Shown piece by piece: positions 53,384 through 63,404 of a stretch of 64,000 nucleotides of DNA (the first letter of the stretch is position 1; the number at the start of each line of letters is the position of its first letter). The stretch lies in NCBI GenBank assembly GCA_022447185.1, contig JAKVAY010000002.1, positions 29,974-93,973 of the forward strand, in the 5' to 3' direction. A model generated the notes under the pieces. It was not told where the DNA came from and made no database searches. It was given only the letters and a program-made list of their open reading frames with translations. This stretch comes from Fuerstiella sp. GTDB taxonomy: Bacteria; Planctomycetota; Planctomycetia; Planctomycetales; Planctomycetaceae. The position numbers and the translations under genes are program-made.

Positions 53384-55840
53384 TCATGACAACCGTACCA
53401 CGCGCCTCAGCAGCCATTCAAATGTTAACAGTGAAATGATCGTATACATCAGCCACGAACGGTCCCACAGAGTTGTGAGCTGTTCATCGATCACTGCTCG
53501 TTCACTTCGGTCGGGCAACAACTCTGCCAGGTGTTCACTGCATTCCTCAAGCGTCAGATAACGACCACCGGTGTCCCGGACCAGATTTTTCAGTAAGTTG
53601 ACATTCTGCTCCGAATGTTCACTCTCCAGATTGGAAAGTGTGACCTCAAGGTTTGCCTGCAACACGTCACCCGAGTCAGGAACAGGCACGGTGACACGAT
53701 AGCTGCCTGGACGCAATGGACGAAAAACGGCTGAGAATTGTCCGGCCCTGTGAGGATTGCCCCGTAATCGATCAGGAACGGAAACCGGACGACCATCGGA
53801 ATCAATAATGCTCACGGGTACCGTTTCGGCCTGCAGGGGTTCCATACGCGCGTCATATAACCGTACCTGAATCGTTACCGGCTGACCCGGACTGGATGCC
53901 GTGCGGTCCATCAGTAACAGACCTCGAGGATTCCCTCGCTGTCGGCTTCCCTGTCCAGCCTCGCGAATCAAACTTGTCCAGAACCGCTGGTGTCCCTCAG
54001 GCGAGATGGATCGCAAACGCCAGGTCTCTGCCGAACCGAGAAAAAATGTTCGACCCGAGCCGTAGAACTGAGTCGCCAGAAACGGCGGATCTCCATCCTG
54101 TGTTCTCGCGCGCGGATTGGCGTAACGCGCCAGCACGACTGCTCCATCGCGCACACTACGGACAGGGTAGGATCGATAAATGCCGGAAAAGGTTTCCCAC
54201 AGGTCCGTCGACGCCTGACCTGTTTCATCCGAAATTCGTAGAAATTCACTTGCACGGCCTTCCGGTGTGAGGACGACCGGGGATGCAGTGTCGGCACGCT
54301 GACTGATCCGCAGGTCCGTCAGCAAACGGTTCAGTACGACTGGATAAAGCACTCGCACATCGCGCAGTTTCTCGGCTTCCTGAGCTAACAGAGGCGTGTG
54401 CAGCTCTCCTGCAACCGCAATTAAACCTCCGGCATCACGATGGACCCAGCGGTTGAGAAACTGTTTTTGCTCTGTTGATAACCGATCCCAGTCCGGATCG
54501 AACGCTACGATCACGTTGTACTTTGCCAGATCTGCCGCGCTGACCGGAAACTCAGTCAGCAGCTTCCGCGATTCCTGAGACACCATCGCCACATTGTCAT
54601 CAGTCACCGTTTGCAGCCAGACGTCCGAATCAATCCCTGTATGCCGATACAGCGTATTCCTGACAAACCGATACTCCCGCATCGGACCACTCGAAATCAC
54701 CAAAACATTCATCCGGCGGTCTGTGACTTCCACACGGCAGTGTCGCTGATTGTCTTCAACCGTCAGTTCGCGTGCAGAGGTGGTTTTCAATACGGCTTTT
54801 GCCACAAATTCATAGTGACCAGGCACGGTAATCTGTCGGGAGAACCGAACGGGTACCGGCAGACCGTCGGCTTCCAGTGTAAATGGCTGCTCCGCTATGC
54901 GGCGACGGTCGCTGCCGTCCCCTTCTGCAGACTGCTCGTACAGCTCAACGGTTCCTGACGAGCGCTCCGTACGGTTGCCCTGAACAATCACTGTCAGATC
55001 GAATGGATCACCACGATGAACGTCAGCAGGTGCTTGCATTCCGGCTACCCAAATATTTGTCTGAGGTTTCGGACTGCCCACACCGATGGTGATAAGTCGG
55101 GTGTCACTGCGCTCTGCACGCTGCCGAGCCATCCCGGAATCAATGCCGATGTTGGACTGTCCGTCAGACACGACGATGATTCCCGACAGAGTGCGTCCGG
55201 CCATCCGGCCGATCAGTTCGTGCAACGCCTCGCCCAGTCGCGTTTCTGATCCCTGAGCCACCAGAACCTGCTTCCACGATGGAGTGCTGTTCACTTCACC
55301 AGTTGAGTCTGCTGTCCGGTCATACAAATCATCAGCGAATCGAATATCGCCCTCAGCAATCCTGGCTTGTGGTCCCCTCAGCTCTGAATCGAACGTATAC
55401 ACTGATACGGCATGCGAGTCACTCAGCCGTTGCAGGACTTCCGAGTCCACCAGAGTTTGCCGCACAGCTGCTAAACGACTGTCCGCATCGCCTGGATCAA
55501 TGTCAGAAGGCGGATAGGCCATTGAAAGGGACGTGTCGACCAGCACACCGACACGTGACTGTTCAGTGCGAGACGTCTGAGTACGGCGGCTGGGATTGAC
55601 CAGTATTGCGACCAGCAGAGCCAAAACTGCCAGTCGAGGAGTGAGCAGTGCGACTCGCCAGCCGCGATTTAGAAATCCTGAATCCTTAAGTGACGTACGC
55701 GCCGCCAGACCAAACAGAACAATCAAGCCTGCAATCAACCCCAGCATTCCGACGGCTGATTGAGGCAGACTGAGTTCGATTGTCTCAAATGATTCTGTTG
55801 CTGTCTGCGCAACGATAATCACGAGTCGCTGCGATATCAT
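53384..55840 (-). CDS. Membrane-anchored VWA-domain protein with GATase-like fold
   Basis: 818 residues. Two hydrophobic segments near 30-50 and 62-82 precede a VWA domain with MIDAS VGVLVDTSLSM (DTSLS intact, Asp about 102) and ISGIIVVSDGQSNIG. The middle (LTVEDNQRHCRVEVTDRRMNVLVIS ... YNVIVAFDPDWDRL) resembles the class I amidotransferase-like domain found after VWA in planctomycete BatA-cluster proteins. A final hydrophobic segment is at the C-terminus. Its ATG overlaps the stop of the BatA gene (ATGA). Confidence 0.75.
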   Translation of the reverse strand: MISQRLVIIVAQTATESFETIELSLPQSAVGMLGLIAGLIVLFGLAARTSLKDSGFLNRGWRVALLTPRLAVLALLVAILVNPSRRTQTSRTEQSRVGVLVDTSLSMAYPPSDIDPGDADSRLAAVRQTLVDSEVLQRLSDSHAVSVYTFDSELRGPQARIAEGDIRFADDLYDRTADSTGEVNSTPSWKQVLVAQGSETRLGEALHELIGRMAGRTLSGIIVVSDGQSNIGIDSGMARQRAERSDTRLITIGVGSPKPQTNIWVAGMQAPADVHRGDPFDLTVIVQGNRTERSSGTVELYEQSAEGDGSDRRRIAEQPFTLEADGLPVPVRFSRQITVPGHYEFVAKAVLKTTSARELTVEDNQRHCRVEVTDRRMNVLVISSGPMREYRFVRNTLYRHTGIDSDVWLQTVTDDNVAMVSQESRKLLTEFPVSAADLAKYNVIVAFDPDWDRLSTEQKQFLNRWVHRDAGGLIAVAGELHTPLLAQEAEKLRDVRVLYPVVLNRLLTDLRISQRADTASPVVLTPEGRASEFLRISDETGQASTDLWETFSGIYRSYPVRSVRDGAVVLARYANPRARTQDGDPPFLATQFYGSGRTFFLGSAETWRLRSISPEGHQRFWTSLIREAGQGSRQRGNPRGLLLMDRTASSPGQPVTIQVRLYDARMEPLQAETVPVSIIDSDGRPVSVPDRLRGNPHRAGQFSAVFRPLRPGSYRVTVPVPDSGDVLQANLEVTLSNLESEHSEQNVNLLKNLVRDTGGRYLTLEECSEHLAELLPDRSERAVIDEQLTTLWDRSWLMYTIISLLTFEWLLRRVVRLS

Positions 55841-58104
55841 ATTTTCACCTCCGGGTGAAAACTTAGTCGCAGGGCCAGCAACTGCTCAGACATAAGGACA
55901 ACACACACCAGACCAAGCAGCACCCATCGCAGTTCACGTCCGGTATCGGCGGTGCTCAGTGTATTGGCTGCGTCACCGTCCAGTACCTGAACATGTTCCA
56001 GTTCCGGATGCTGTTCGAGTTGATTGGCGTCTGCCAGGTTCAGCTGACTCTCTGATGTTGGGACGTTTCGTGCGATCCATGTCTCAAGAGGATCACCGTC
56101 CTGAGTGAATCGGCGGACTCGGTAGAGTCCCGGATGATCAGCCGACGGAATTGTCACCGCCAGACGATCTTCCGGATCTCCGCGAGATTCAGGATTCCTC
56201 GGCAGAGGATCTGCCTGCAGTCGTAAAAAACCATCCGACTCGGCACGGTCCGATCGTCGGTCGATCTCCTCCGGTTCAGGAACGAATAATTCCACAGTAT
56301 CCGTGAATTGCCGAACCGGCCATTCGAATTTTAGAGGTGAACCGATTTCCCTGTCCAGAACCGTCATGTCCAGACGCTGTAGATGCAGGTGCATTCTTAA
56401 ATGCATCACAACATAGCCAGGCGACGCCGGCGGTACCGGCCAGTTGCTCCATCGGCGTCCTGCCGTTGTCAAAAAAGTGAGAATTTTCCCCTCACCAAGC
56501 CTGTGTGCAAAGATGATTGGATCGTTCGAGGTCAGTCGAGCCAGTATCTTCACGCCTTGTCGTGGTTCCCAGTCATCAGCTACGCGAAACCATCTGTGAA
56601 ACAAAGTGAGTGCAGAGAACGGACTATCAGCAGTATTAAACACTTCAAAGATTTCATGATCTTCAAACACTGGTGTCTCAAATGCGGGTACAGCTGCCCG
56701 GTTACCTGACATGTCGATTTCGTTGACAACACTCAGGGCCACTGGAAACAGCTCCCGTCCGTTTTCCTGCAATACCGTGTTGTACCAGTCTGTGTTTGCC
56801 TGATCGTCCGGAAACCACACGATACCGCCACCAGTGGTGACGTACTCCGTGAGCAGTTGCACAGCGTCAGCCGGCAATTCGCGAATGTTCATCAGATAGA
56901 TGCAGTCATACGGCCGCAGAGGAACGGATGTTAAAATATCCGACGTTCGCCTTTCCGCAACAATCCCGGTCAGTTGTGGATCCGGGCTAAGTGCAGCAGA
57001 CACAAATCCCGCGTCCTCCTGTTGCCCCTGATCATCCACCACCAGCACTCGGCGTTCCGGTGCCACATGGACCGCAGTATGACGCCGGTTGTCTTCGTTC
57101 AACGTATCATCGTCCAGTCTAAATTCCACATGATGCCGGCCTGGTGTATCAAATGACAGATCGTGAGAGATCACGAGTTCCGATTCAGGTTCGATGTCCG
57201 GAATCTGTACACGGCCGGGCAATTCACGACCATCCACCAAAATCGTTGCTCGCAATCCGCTGACTCGCTGCTGATTGAAATTCCGAATTGTTGCAGCCAT
57301 TCGCCAGGGGATTCCGACGGCGGTTGCCGCATTTCTGCTTGCTAACCGTGCAATGGCAATATTGCTTCGCACCTGGTCAGTGACCCGAACAATATTGACA
57401 GCAGCACCAATCTTTCCCAGCGCGTCCAGCGCTGCGACGACTTCCGGACGATCGTTCCAGTCGCTTTGGCGAAAATCGGTAACAACGTGAACCACAGGAG
57501 CGACTCCACCATCTGCAGACAGATGAGCGGCTGCTGCTCGCAGCCCGGCGACGGGTGACGCGGATTTCCAGGAACATGTGCTACTGCGGATCCGTGGTAT
57601 CAATTCCTGCAGCAAGGCAGCATCCAACGCTCGTGCTGTCACCAGAGGACGATCTGCCGTTGTCATCGACAATACGGTAATTCGAATCGCCTGTGGTCGG
57701 TAGCTGCCGGCGGACAACATGCGTTCAAGGACTTTTACAGCGCTGGCATAGATGGCGTCCTGCCCGTCATGGTCCCGCATTGACAGAGTGTCATCCAGAA
57801 TGAGTACATGATGGGCAGTCGCACCACGCATCAGCAGCATCCCGGACGGGGCGAGAATTAACCGCGCCAGCAGCAAAACAATCAATGCCACGGCCAGCAC
57901 TCTCAACAACAACAGGAGCAGCTGTTCGATAATCAACCGCCGCCGATTCATCTCATCGCTTTGCAGCAAAAACTCCATCGCAGCAAACCGGATCCTGCGA
58001 TACCGCAGGCGACTCAGCAGATGAATAATGATTGGCCCCGAGATCAGCGCAGCCCCAGGTAATACAAAGGCAGGGTTCAAAAAATATTGCGCCAGCCATG
58101 ACAT
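55837..58104 (-). CDS. BatA-domain membrane protein with VWA-like domain
   Basis: 755 residues. The N-terminal double-transmembrane BatA domain (TIGR02226-like) is clear: LNPAFVLPGAALISGPIIIHLLSRLRYRRIRFAAMEFL with a long Leu-rich second helix. A VWA-like domain follows, whose MIDAS reads LDDTLSM (Thr for the first Ser). The remainder is beta-rich with possible Ig-like and GATase-like parts, and a final hydrophobic segment (WVLLGLVCVVLMSEQLLAL). Part of the MoxR/DUF58/BatA set, known in other bacteria for envelope stress or metal-cofactor assembly. Confidence 0.8.
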   Translation of the reverse strand: MSWLAQYFLNPAFVLPGAALISGPIIIHLLSRLRYRRIRFAAMEFLLQSDEMNRRRLIIEQLLLLLLRVLAVALIVLLLARLILAPSGMLLMRGATAHHVLILDDTLSMRDHDGQDAIYASAVKVLERMLSAGSYRPQAIRITVLSMTTADRPLVTARALDAALLQELIPRIRSSTCSWKSASPVAGLRAAAAHLSADGGVAPVVHVVTDFRQSDWNDRPEVVAALDALGKIGAAVNIVRVTDQVRSNIAIARLASRNAATAVGIPWRMAATIRNFNQQRVSGLRATILVDGRELPGRVQIPDIEPESELVISHDLSFDTPGRHHVEFRLDDDTLNEDNRRHTAVHVAPERRVLVVDDQGQQEDAGFVSAALSPDPQLTGIVAERRTSDILTSVPLRPYDCIYLMNIRELPADAVQLLTEYVTTGGGIVWFPDDQANTDWYNTVLQENGRELFPVALSVVNEIDMSGNRAAVPAFETPVFEDHEIFEVFNTADSPFSALTLFHRWFRVADDWEPRQGVKILARLTSNDPIIFAHRLGEGKILTFLTTAGRRWSNWPVPPASPGYVVMHLRMHLHLQRLDMTVLDREIGSPLKFEWPVRQFTDTVELFVPEPEEIDRRSDRAESDGFLRLQADPLPRNPESRGDPEDRLAVTIPSADHPGLYRVRRFTQDGDPLETWIARNVPTSESQLNLADANQLEQHPELEHVQVLDGDAANTLSTADTGRELRWVLLGLVCVVLMSEQLLALRLSFHPEVKI

Positions 58105-58187
58105 CAGATTGATTTTCGGTGTTCAGTTTTTGGCGTTCAACAGCAGGGACTTGTGGCATCCAGTCGTGAAAATCGGACCGACATTCT

Positions 58188-59102
58188 TCATTTCACTTTC
58201 ATCCCAATGCGAAAATTCAAAAACTGTGACAATGCTGCGTCGAGGTGCTCGCTGGTGCGCACCAATTTATAATCAATCACACTCGACGCGCAGCGGCGCC
58301 GGACGACCTCAAGAAACTGTTCCATTGCCTTCAGATATCCGTTGCGCAGCGCTGCCGGGTCACATGTCAGCCGGCCGGTTGCTTCCAGTCCCTCGAATCT
58401 CAGTGTGCCGGAATAGTCAAAATCGAGTTCCTGATCATCCATGACATGCAGGATCAGCACTTCGTGTTTCCGTTGTCGTAACAGCTGCAGGCCCCTGAAC
58501 AGGGCATCGCGGTCGCACAGCAGATCCGAGATTAATACGACAATGCTGCGGTGTTTCATCGATTCCGCTGATGCATGCAGGACGCGTGTGATATCGGTTG
58601 TACCTGCCGCTCGCTCTGCAGACAGGCCCGCCAGAACAGCCTGAAGGTGATTGTGTCGACTGCTGGCGGGAATGACTGACCGGATCTCTGTATCAAACAG
58701 TCCGGCTCCGACGGAATCATTTTGCCTCAAAACCAATAACGCCAGAGCAGCAGCCACGGTACGAGCATAGTCAAATTTGGTCAGTGGTCCCGCTCCAAAA
58801 TCCATTGATTCGGAGCCATCAACGAGGAGCACCACGCGAACGTTGGTGTCTTCTTCGTACTGTTTGATGTAGTAGCGATCGGATCGCGACCAGACCTTCC
58901 AGTCAATACGTCGCGCATCGTCACCCGCAACGTATTCCCGATGCTGTACGAATTCCGTCGACTGACCGAAATACGGACTGCGGTGCAATCCGGCAACGAA
59001 CCCTTCTACGACATGACGGGCCCGTAATTCGAGACGCGATATTTTCGCGATCTCCTCAGGCCGCAAATATCTTTCCAAGTCGTGGGTCACTCGTAAGTTC
59101 AC
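58188..59102 (-). CDS. DUF58-domain protein with VWA fold
   Basis: 304 residues. The signature [21 protein letters not shown] is present, and a VWA MIDAS follows ([12 protein letters not shown]). The likely GTG start at 59100-59102 makes it overlap the MoxR gene end by 47 bp; a start a few codons later is possible. MoxR ATPase and DUF58 proteins are known partners in assembling extracytoplasmic or cofactor-containing complexes. Confidence 0.85.
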   Translation of the reverse strand: MNLRVTHDLERYLRPEEIAKISRLELRARHVVEGFVAGLHRSPYFGQSTEFVQHREYVAGDDARRIDWKVWSRSDRYYIKQYEEDTNVRVVLLVDGSESMDFGAGPLTKFDYARTVAAALALLVLRQNDSVGAGLFDTEIRSVIPASSRHNHLQAVLAGLSAERAAGTTDITRVLHASAESMKHRSIVVLISDLLCDRDALFRGLQLLRQRKHEVLILHVMDDQELDFDYSGTLRFEGLEATGRLTCDPAALRNGYLKAMEQFLEVVRRRCASSVIDYKLVRTSEHLDAALSQFLNFRIGMKVK

Positions 59103-60108
59103 TTTCCTTTGACGGAGTTTCCTGAATCAATCGTTCGATCACCCGGTCCGAGGTGACGCCTTCACTCTCTGCCGTAAAATTAGGTGTGATCCGGTGTCGC
59201 ATCACGGGCGCCGCCAGCGCATCAATGTCCTCCGTCGAAACGTGCGATCGTCCCTGCAGCAGTGCACGGGACTTGGCGCCCAGAAGCAGGTTTTGAACGG
59301 CGCGAGGTCCTGCGCCCCAACTGAGCCATTCTTCGATCCAGTTCGGTGCGCCGGCTTCAGATACGCGGGTTTGTCTGACAATAGCCAGGGCATAGTTGAT
59401 CACATGATCTGAAACGGGCACCTGTCGTACCACATCCTGAATGTGCAGCACTTGTTCGGTTGTTAACACCGGATCGATCTCGGCGGAGTGATCCGAAGTC
59501 GTTTGTCGGGCGATCTCACGCTCTTCTTCGAATGACGGATATTTCACATAAACCTTGAACATGAAACGGTCCTGCTGCGCCTCCGGCAGAGAATAAGTAC
59601 CCTCCTGTTCAATTGGATTCTGAGTCGCCAGTACGAAGAACGGATTACTCAACCGGTGAATCGTCTGGCCGACAGTGACCTGTCGTTCCTGCATCGCTTC
59701 CAGCAAAGCCGCCTGGGTTTTGGGAGGTGTGCGGTTAATCTCGTCAGCCAGTACTACGTTGTGAAACAGTGGGCCCTGGATGAATCGAAACTCCCGTTCG
59801 CCGGTCTCTCGATTTTCCTGCAGCACATCCGTGCCGGTGATGTCCGCCGGCATCAGATCCGGTGTAAACTGGACCCGGGAAAAGGACATTGACAGACAAC
59901 GTGACAATGTGCTGATCATCAGTGTCTTAGCGAGTCCCGGGGCACCCTCAAGCAAACAATGGCCTCGGCTGAACAGTGCGATCAACAGCTGATCAATTAC
60001 GTCATCCTGCCCGACAATCACACGACGGATTTGTTCTTTCAGGTCAGTGTATGCGTGGTGAAGCAGATCAATGGACTGCGTCGAAATCTCAGTATTAGCT
60101 TCAGACAT
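59056..60108 (-). CDS. MoxR-family AAA+ ATPase
   Basis: 350 residues. Walker [10 protein letters not shown] (54-62), Walker [10 protein letters not shown] (118-126), sensor-1 ATQNP (161-165), and the MoxR-typical [16 protein letters not shown] stretch. The C-terminal lid has [20 protein letters not shown]. Cytoplasmic chaperone-type ATPase; energises the DUF58/VWA proteins encoded downstream. First gene of the MoxR-DUF58-BatA-VWA run. Confidence 0.9.
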   Translation of the reverse strand: MSEANTEISTQSIDLLHHAYTDLKEQIRRVIVGQDDVIDQLLIALFSRGHCLLEGAPGLAKTLMISTLSRCLSMSFSRVQFTPDLMPADITGTDVLQENRETGEREFRFIQGPLFHNVVLADEINRTPPKTQAALLEAMQERQVTVGQTIHRLSNPFFVLATQNPIEQEGTYSLPEAQQDRFMFKVYVKYPSFEEEREIARQTTSDHSAEIDPVLTTEQVLHIQDVVRQVPVSDHVINYALAIVRQTRVSEAGAPNWIEEWLSWGAGPRAVQNLLLGAKSRALLQGRSHVSTEDIDALAAPVMRHRITPNFTAESEGVTSDRVIERLIQETPSKESELTSDPRLGKIFAA

Positions 60109-60239
60109 ACGGGCATTCCGACGTAGAGACGGGTCTTGCGGCGCTCATGCGCCGACCGAAAAAATGTCCGGGTATGGAAACAGGCAGTTCAGTGAACCAT
60201 AACAAACAGAGTTGGGAAAGGCAGGTTGTGAAAAAATGT

Positions 60240-61163
60240 TCAATCGGAGCATTGCGGCAGCCGCGCCAGTAATTCATCCACCACGTCCGGATATTCATGG
60301 CTCAGATCGTGGACATTCCAGACATCGTGTGGTTTGCCGTACAAGGCCGTTTTTTCGCCCAATTCTGCCGACCGCGAGCGGACAAATAAAAAGTCCTGGG
60401 TCCGCACTGCATCGCAGTCACCGATGACGAGATGGATCTCACGCGGGGGTAGTTCCTCCGAGACGCGACCTTCTGAATTCAGGTCGAACAATTGAGTGGC
60501 TGACGGCTCTTCCGCCGAAGTGTCCAGGTTCGACAACATCGTGTGCAAAACGTCAAAACTGCCGGTCGGATCACACACCCGCCGACACGTGTCCTCTCCA
60601 TGACGGATCCATAACGGGACCCGGATGCCGCCTTCCCACAGTAATGATTCAAACCGATCACAATCAGCCGTTTCACCGCCAACGGCAGTGACCATGAGCA
60701 TATCCCCGGGACAGGCAGAGACAGCCGTCCTGGCTGCATCTAGAGACGCTGCGATCCATTCCAGCTCATCTTTCCGGGTTGAAACAACGAGATGAATCCA
60801 CTCCACTGCAGGCGCCTGCACGTCAATTGTGAATGGCGAGATCAACGTAGCAACTTCACCGGACTCAACACCGGTCCTGACTGTTGTATTCATCCAGTCA
60901 GGAAAGTCGAGATGAGCAGACTCGACCGAAGCCACTACCGTGACATTCATCCCGCGGTCAGCGACAGCAGCCCGCAGTCTTGTCTGTTGGGCATTGGTTC
61001 CGAGTGCATCCAGTGGACGGTCTCCTGAAATGCGCTGCAGGAGGTGGCAATCGAATGTCGTTGTCACTGCCGACAGGGAATCCACGGCAGATCTCATAGC
61101 CAATGTCGAGGTGCCGTCTTCCCGCAACAGTGATAACCTGTCGAATGTGAAAAGCCGAATCAC
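60240..61163 (-). CDS. Degenerate sulfatase-like protein
   Basis: 307 residues from GTG 61161-61163. The C-terminal half has the sulfatase phrases LLWEGGIRVPLWIRHGE and SFDVLHTMLSNLDTS, and a late SELGEKTALYGKPHDVWNVHDL segment, the layout of arylsulfatase C-terminal domains. The N-terminal half lacks the CxPSR nucleophile motif and the DDxG metal motif, and there is no signal peptide. Probably a cytoplasmic pseudoenzyme; a truncated gene is the alternative. It follows the helical secreted protein gene by 5 bp and lies upstream of moxR. Confidence 0.6.
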   Translation of the reverse strand: MIRLFTFDRLSLLREDGTSTLAMRSAVDSLSAVTTTFDCHLLQRISGDRPLDALGTNAQQTRLRAAVADRGMNVTVVASVESAHLDFPDWMNTTVRTGVESGEVATLISPFTIDVQAPAVEWIHLVVSTRKDELEWIAASLDAARTAVSACPGDMLMVTAVGGETADCDRFESLLWEGGIRVPLWIRHGEDTCRRVCDPTGSFDVLHTMLSNLDTSAEEPSATQLFDLNSEGRVSEELPPREIHLVIGDCDAVRTQDFLFVRSRSAELGEKTALYGKPHDVWNVHDLSHEYPDVVDELLARLPQCSD

Positions 61164-61168
61164 GTTGG

Positions 61169-62764
61169 TTACTCCGGGAGCGCTGTGCGGATGTGGACCA
61201 GTTCCGGAGTAAAACTGGCCGCGAGTCGTTGCAGGGTTTCACGGTCAGCGGTCCGGCATTCCTGCAGATAAGATCGCAAATGCTGCCATGCCTCTGTGAT
61301 ATGGTCGCACTTTTCGTGAATCTGCGTCTGGTCGCGTCGTCGGGCAATCCGTTGTTCCAGTTCGTGGCAATGTACAACCAGCTCGCGGGCTTCCCGGATT
61401 CGTCGATTGTCGGTGACTCCGACCGTTCTGTGCCATCGCTGAACAGCCTGGAGGATACCGCCGGCGATTGTTTCCAGGCCGGATGCCTGATGCAGCATCC
61501 GGGCATGATCCCAGGCCACTGTCACTCCGACTGTCTGCTGCAGTGCGGTGAGTAGTCTGCGGATTTCCTCAAGGCGAAGTTGAACCTGAGGATGTTGCAT
61601 GGAATCCAGATAGTAGGCCAGCAGGTTCCAGGCTTCATCCATGAACACCCACGCTTCGCCAATCTCTTCACGCGTCTCACCGTATTTCACCATGTCATTC
61701 AGATGCTGCAATGTCCCGTAAGTCGTGTCTGTTGCGTCGAGGATTTCTTCACTATCCGGCAGGCTCGCCAGATCGGCCAATGTGATTTGCCGGAATAATT
61801 CCGACATTGTGGATTCAACATCACTAACAAGGTGCCGTGCCAGACGTCTGTCGAATCCATATTCCAGACGCAGTAACCCATGCATTGTTTGTTGCGCCGC
61901 GTCCACGCGCTGCACGATGCGAGTGATTGGACGAAGGCGATATCGATCGAGATCTGATTCCAGAACAACCCAGTCGTGATACAGTCGACGGTACTCCTGA
62001 ACCACGAAATCAGGTTGCCGGCTGTCAGTCACCAGATTCGCAAGATTATCCGCCTGAAGCTGCAGTGCCTGTAACTGTCGGATCAAACGTGTCCGAGTAG
62101 CCGATGAAGGAACCGTGTAATGCAGTTCTTCACTCAGATGACGCAGTTCTGCGGACAGTAAGTCGGACGTTCGAACAAGCTGGCGATTGTCAAACTGCTG
62201 TTGTATTTCAAGTACTTCACAGTACTGCGAATCGAGTTGTTCCAGGCGATCGAGCACCACCAGCGTCTGTGGACTCACACCATGCTGATTGCGTAGTTTA
62301 TAAGACAATGTCAGCCATTGAGAATTCATCTGCCGACAGGGATCAATCAGCTCGGCAGGGTCTGTGGCCGCCGTGGTCTCCCGGCGAACGGCCGTTGCCG
62401 TTGCCTCGAACTGCAGCGCTGCAGGCAGATGATGGCGAACGTGATAATCCCGTCTGGCATCGGTATTGAGTACAGCGGATAAAGCGCTGGCTTCCTGTGC
62501 ACAGGTGGCTGTGATCTTTCTGAGCTGCTGAAGTTTCTGACGCTGTTCGGGCTGCGGATCGGCAGAACGGAACGGATCCCGTCTGTCCCGTTTTCGCTGG
62601 TCTTTCTCCAGTGTCGATTCGATCAGCGCCCGCAGCAGCCCTTTGGCCAGATCTTCACCACTTTGAGCGTATACATCAGTGGTGCCACAGAGCGACGTTA
62701 AGACGATCAGCAGCGCTGCGACCGCAGAACGAACGAATGATCGCCTGAATAGATTCGTCATCAT
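61169..62764 (-). CDS. Secreted helical protein of unknown function
   Basis: 531 residues from the ATG at 62762-62764, which precedes a signal peptide ending TSLCGTTDVYAQ. The mature protein is almost entirely helical, rich in Gln, Leu and Arg, with repeated patterns of about 100 residues (for example LRHLSEELHYTV, LRRLLTALQQTVG), reminiscent of spectrin-like bundles. No enzyme motif or named family. It is followed at 5 bp by the degenerate sulfatase gene and precedes the MoxR set on the same strand. Confidence 0.65.
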   Translation of the reverse strand: MMTNLFRRSFVRSAVAALLIVLTSLCGTTDVYAQSGEDLAKGLLRALIESTLEKDQRKRDRRDPFRSADPQPEQRQKLQQLRKITATCAQEASALSAVLNTDARRDYHVRHHLPAALQFEATATAVRRETTAATDPAELIDPCRQMNSQWLTLSYKLRNQHGVSPQTLVVLDRLEQLDSQYCEVLEIQQQFDNRQLVRTSDLLSAELRHLSEELHYTVPSSATRTRLIRQLQALQLQADNLANLVTDSRQPDFVVQEYRRLYHDWVVLESDLDRYRLRPITRIVQRVDAAQQTMHGLLRLEYGFDRRLARHLVSDVESTMSELFRQITLADLASLPDSEEILDATDTTYGTLQHLNDMVKYGETREEIGEAWVFMDEAWNLLAYYLDSMQHPQVQLRLEEIRRLLTALQQTVGVTVAWDHARMLHQASGLETIAGGILQAVQRWHRTVGVTDNRRIREARELVVHCHELEQRIARRRDQTQIHEKCDHITEAWQHLRSYLQECRTADRETLQRLAASFTPELVHIRTALPE

Positions 62765-63404
62765 GATGTTCCGAAGAAACTGGTTGAGTCGTGGCAATTC
62801 TTGGCGCGCCGGCTGCAAATGACCAGCGATCCATGGCTTCATTCATACACGGTGGCCCGGAACACAACTTTCCTGCCTGTGCGAACGGCCCTGATTCGGT
62901 TCACGTCCGGCGATGGATTCGTGGTGGCTATGTGTTGTGAATGGTAAATAATGGCGGTGGTTGCTGGCAGTGATGGAATGGCGATTCTGCAGGCTGATTA
63001 CCGGCTGCGAGGTCATCTTTTTGAGACTCGCCAGATGGCTGTGATTTCTGTGTGGGTCAGCAGGAATCGCCGGATTCAGCAGTTGTGGATTTCGATTGTC
63101 GTTCCTGAATGACAGGAAACCCGTTCCCGGCAGGCAGCGGGTGATGAACACTCGGTTTTTTGAGAAGACGCTGTATCCCGCAATTGTCGTACGGAACAAT
63201 TCCTTGAGGAAAACGACTACGGATACTGGTCCGTGCAAATCGGAGATGAACCCATACAAACGACGGTGCCTGGTATTGCTGTTTGTCCGCCTTTAATCTG
63301 TGGTTCTCAGGCAAGCAGTCCATGTGTCCGCAGCCTGGTTTTGAAATGGGCACAAAGTGGCCATACTAAGAATGATCGTGTCGACACGTGTTCGGTAACC
63401 AAAC
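62765..63404. other. Intergenic region before the last gene
   Basis: 640 bp between divergent genes. Frames on both strands are without signal peptide, RBS or family match. Promoters of both neighbours should be here, but none is clear. Confidence 0.35.

Noticed and set aside
54473..54481. Another TGTTGATAA nonamer
   Set aside because: Isolated copy in the VWA gene; about one chance copy is expected in a window of this size.
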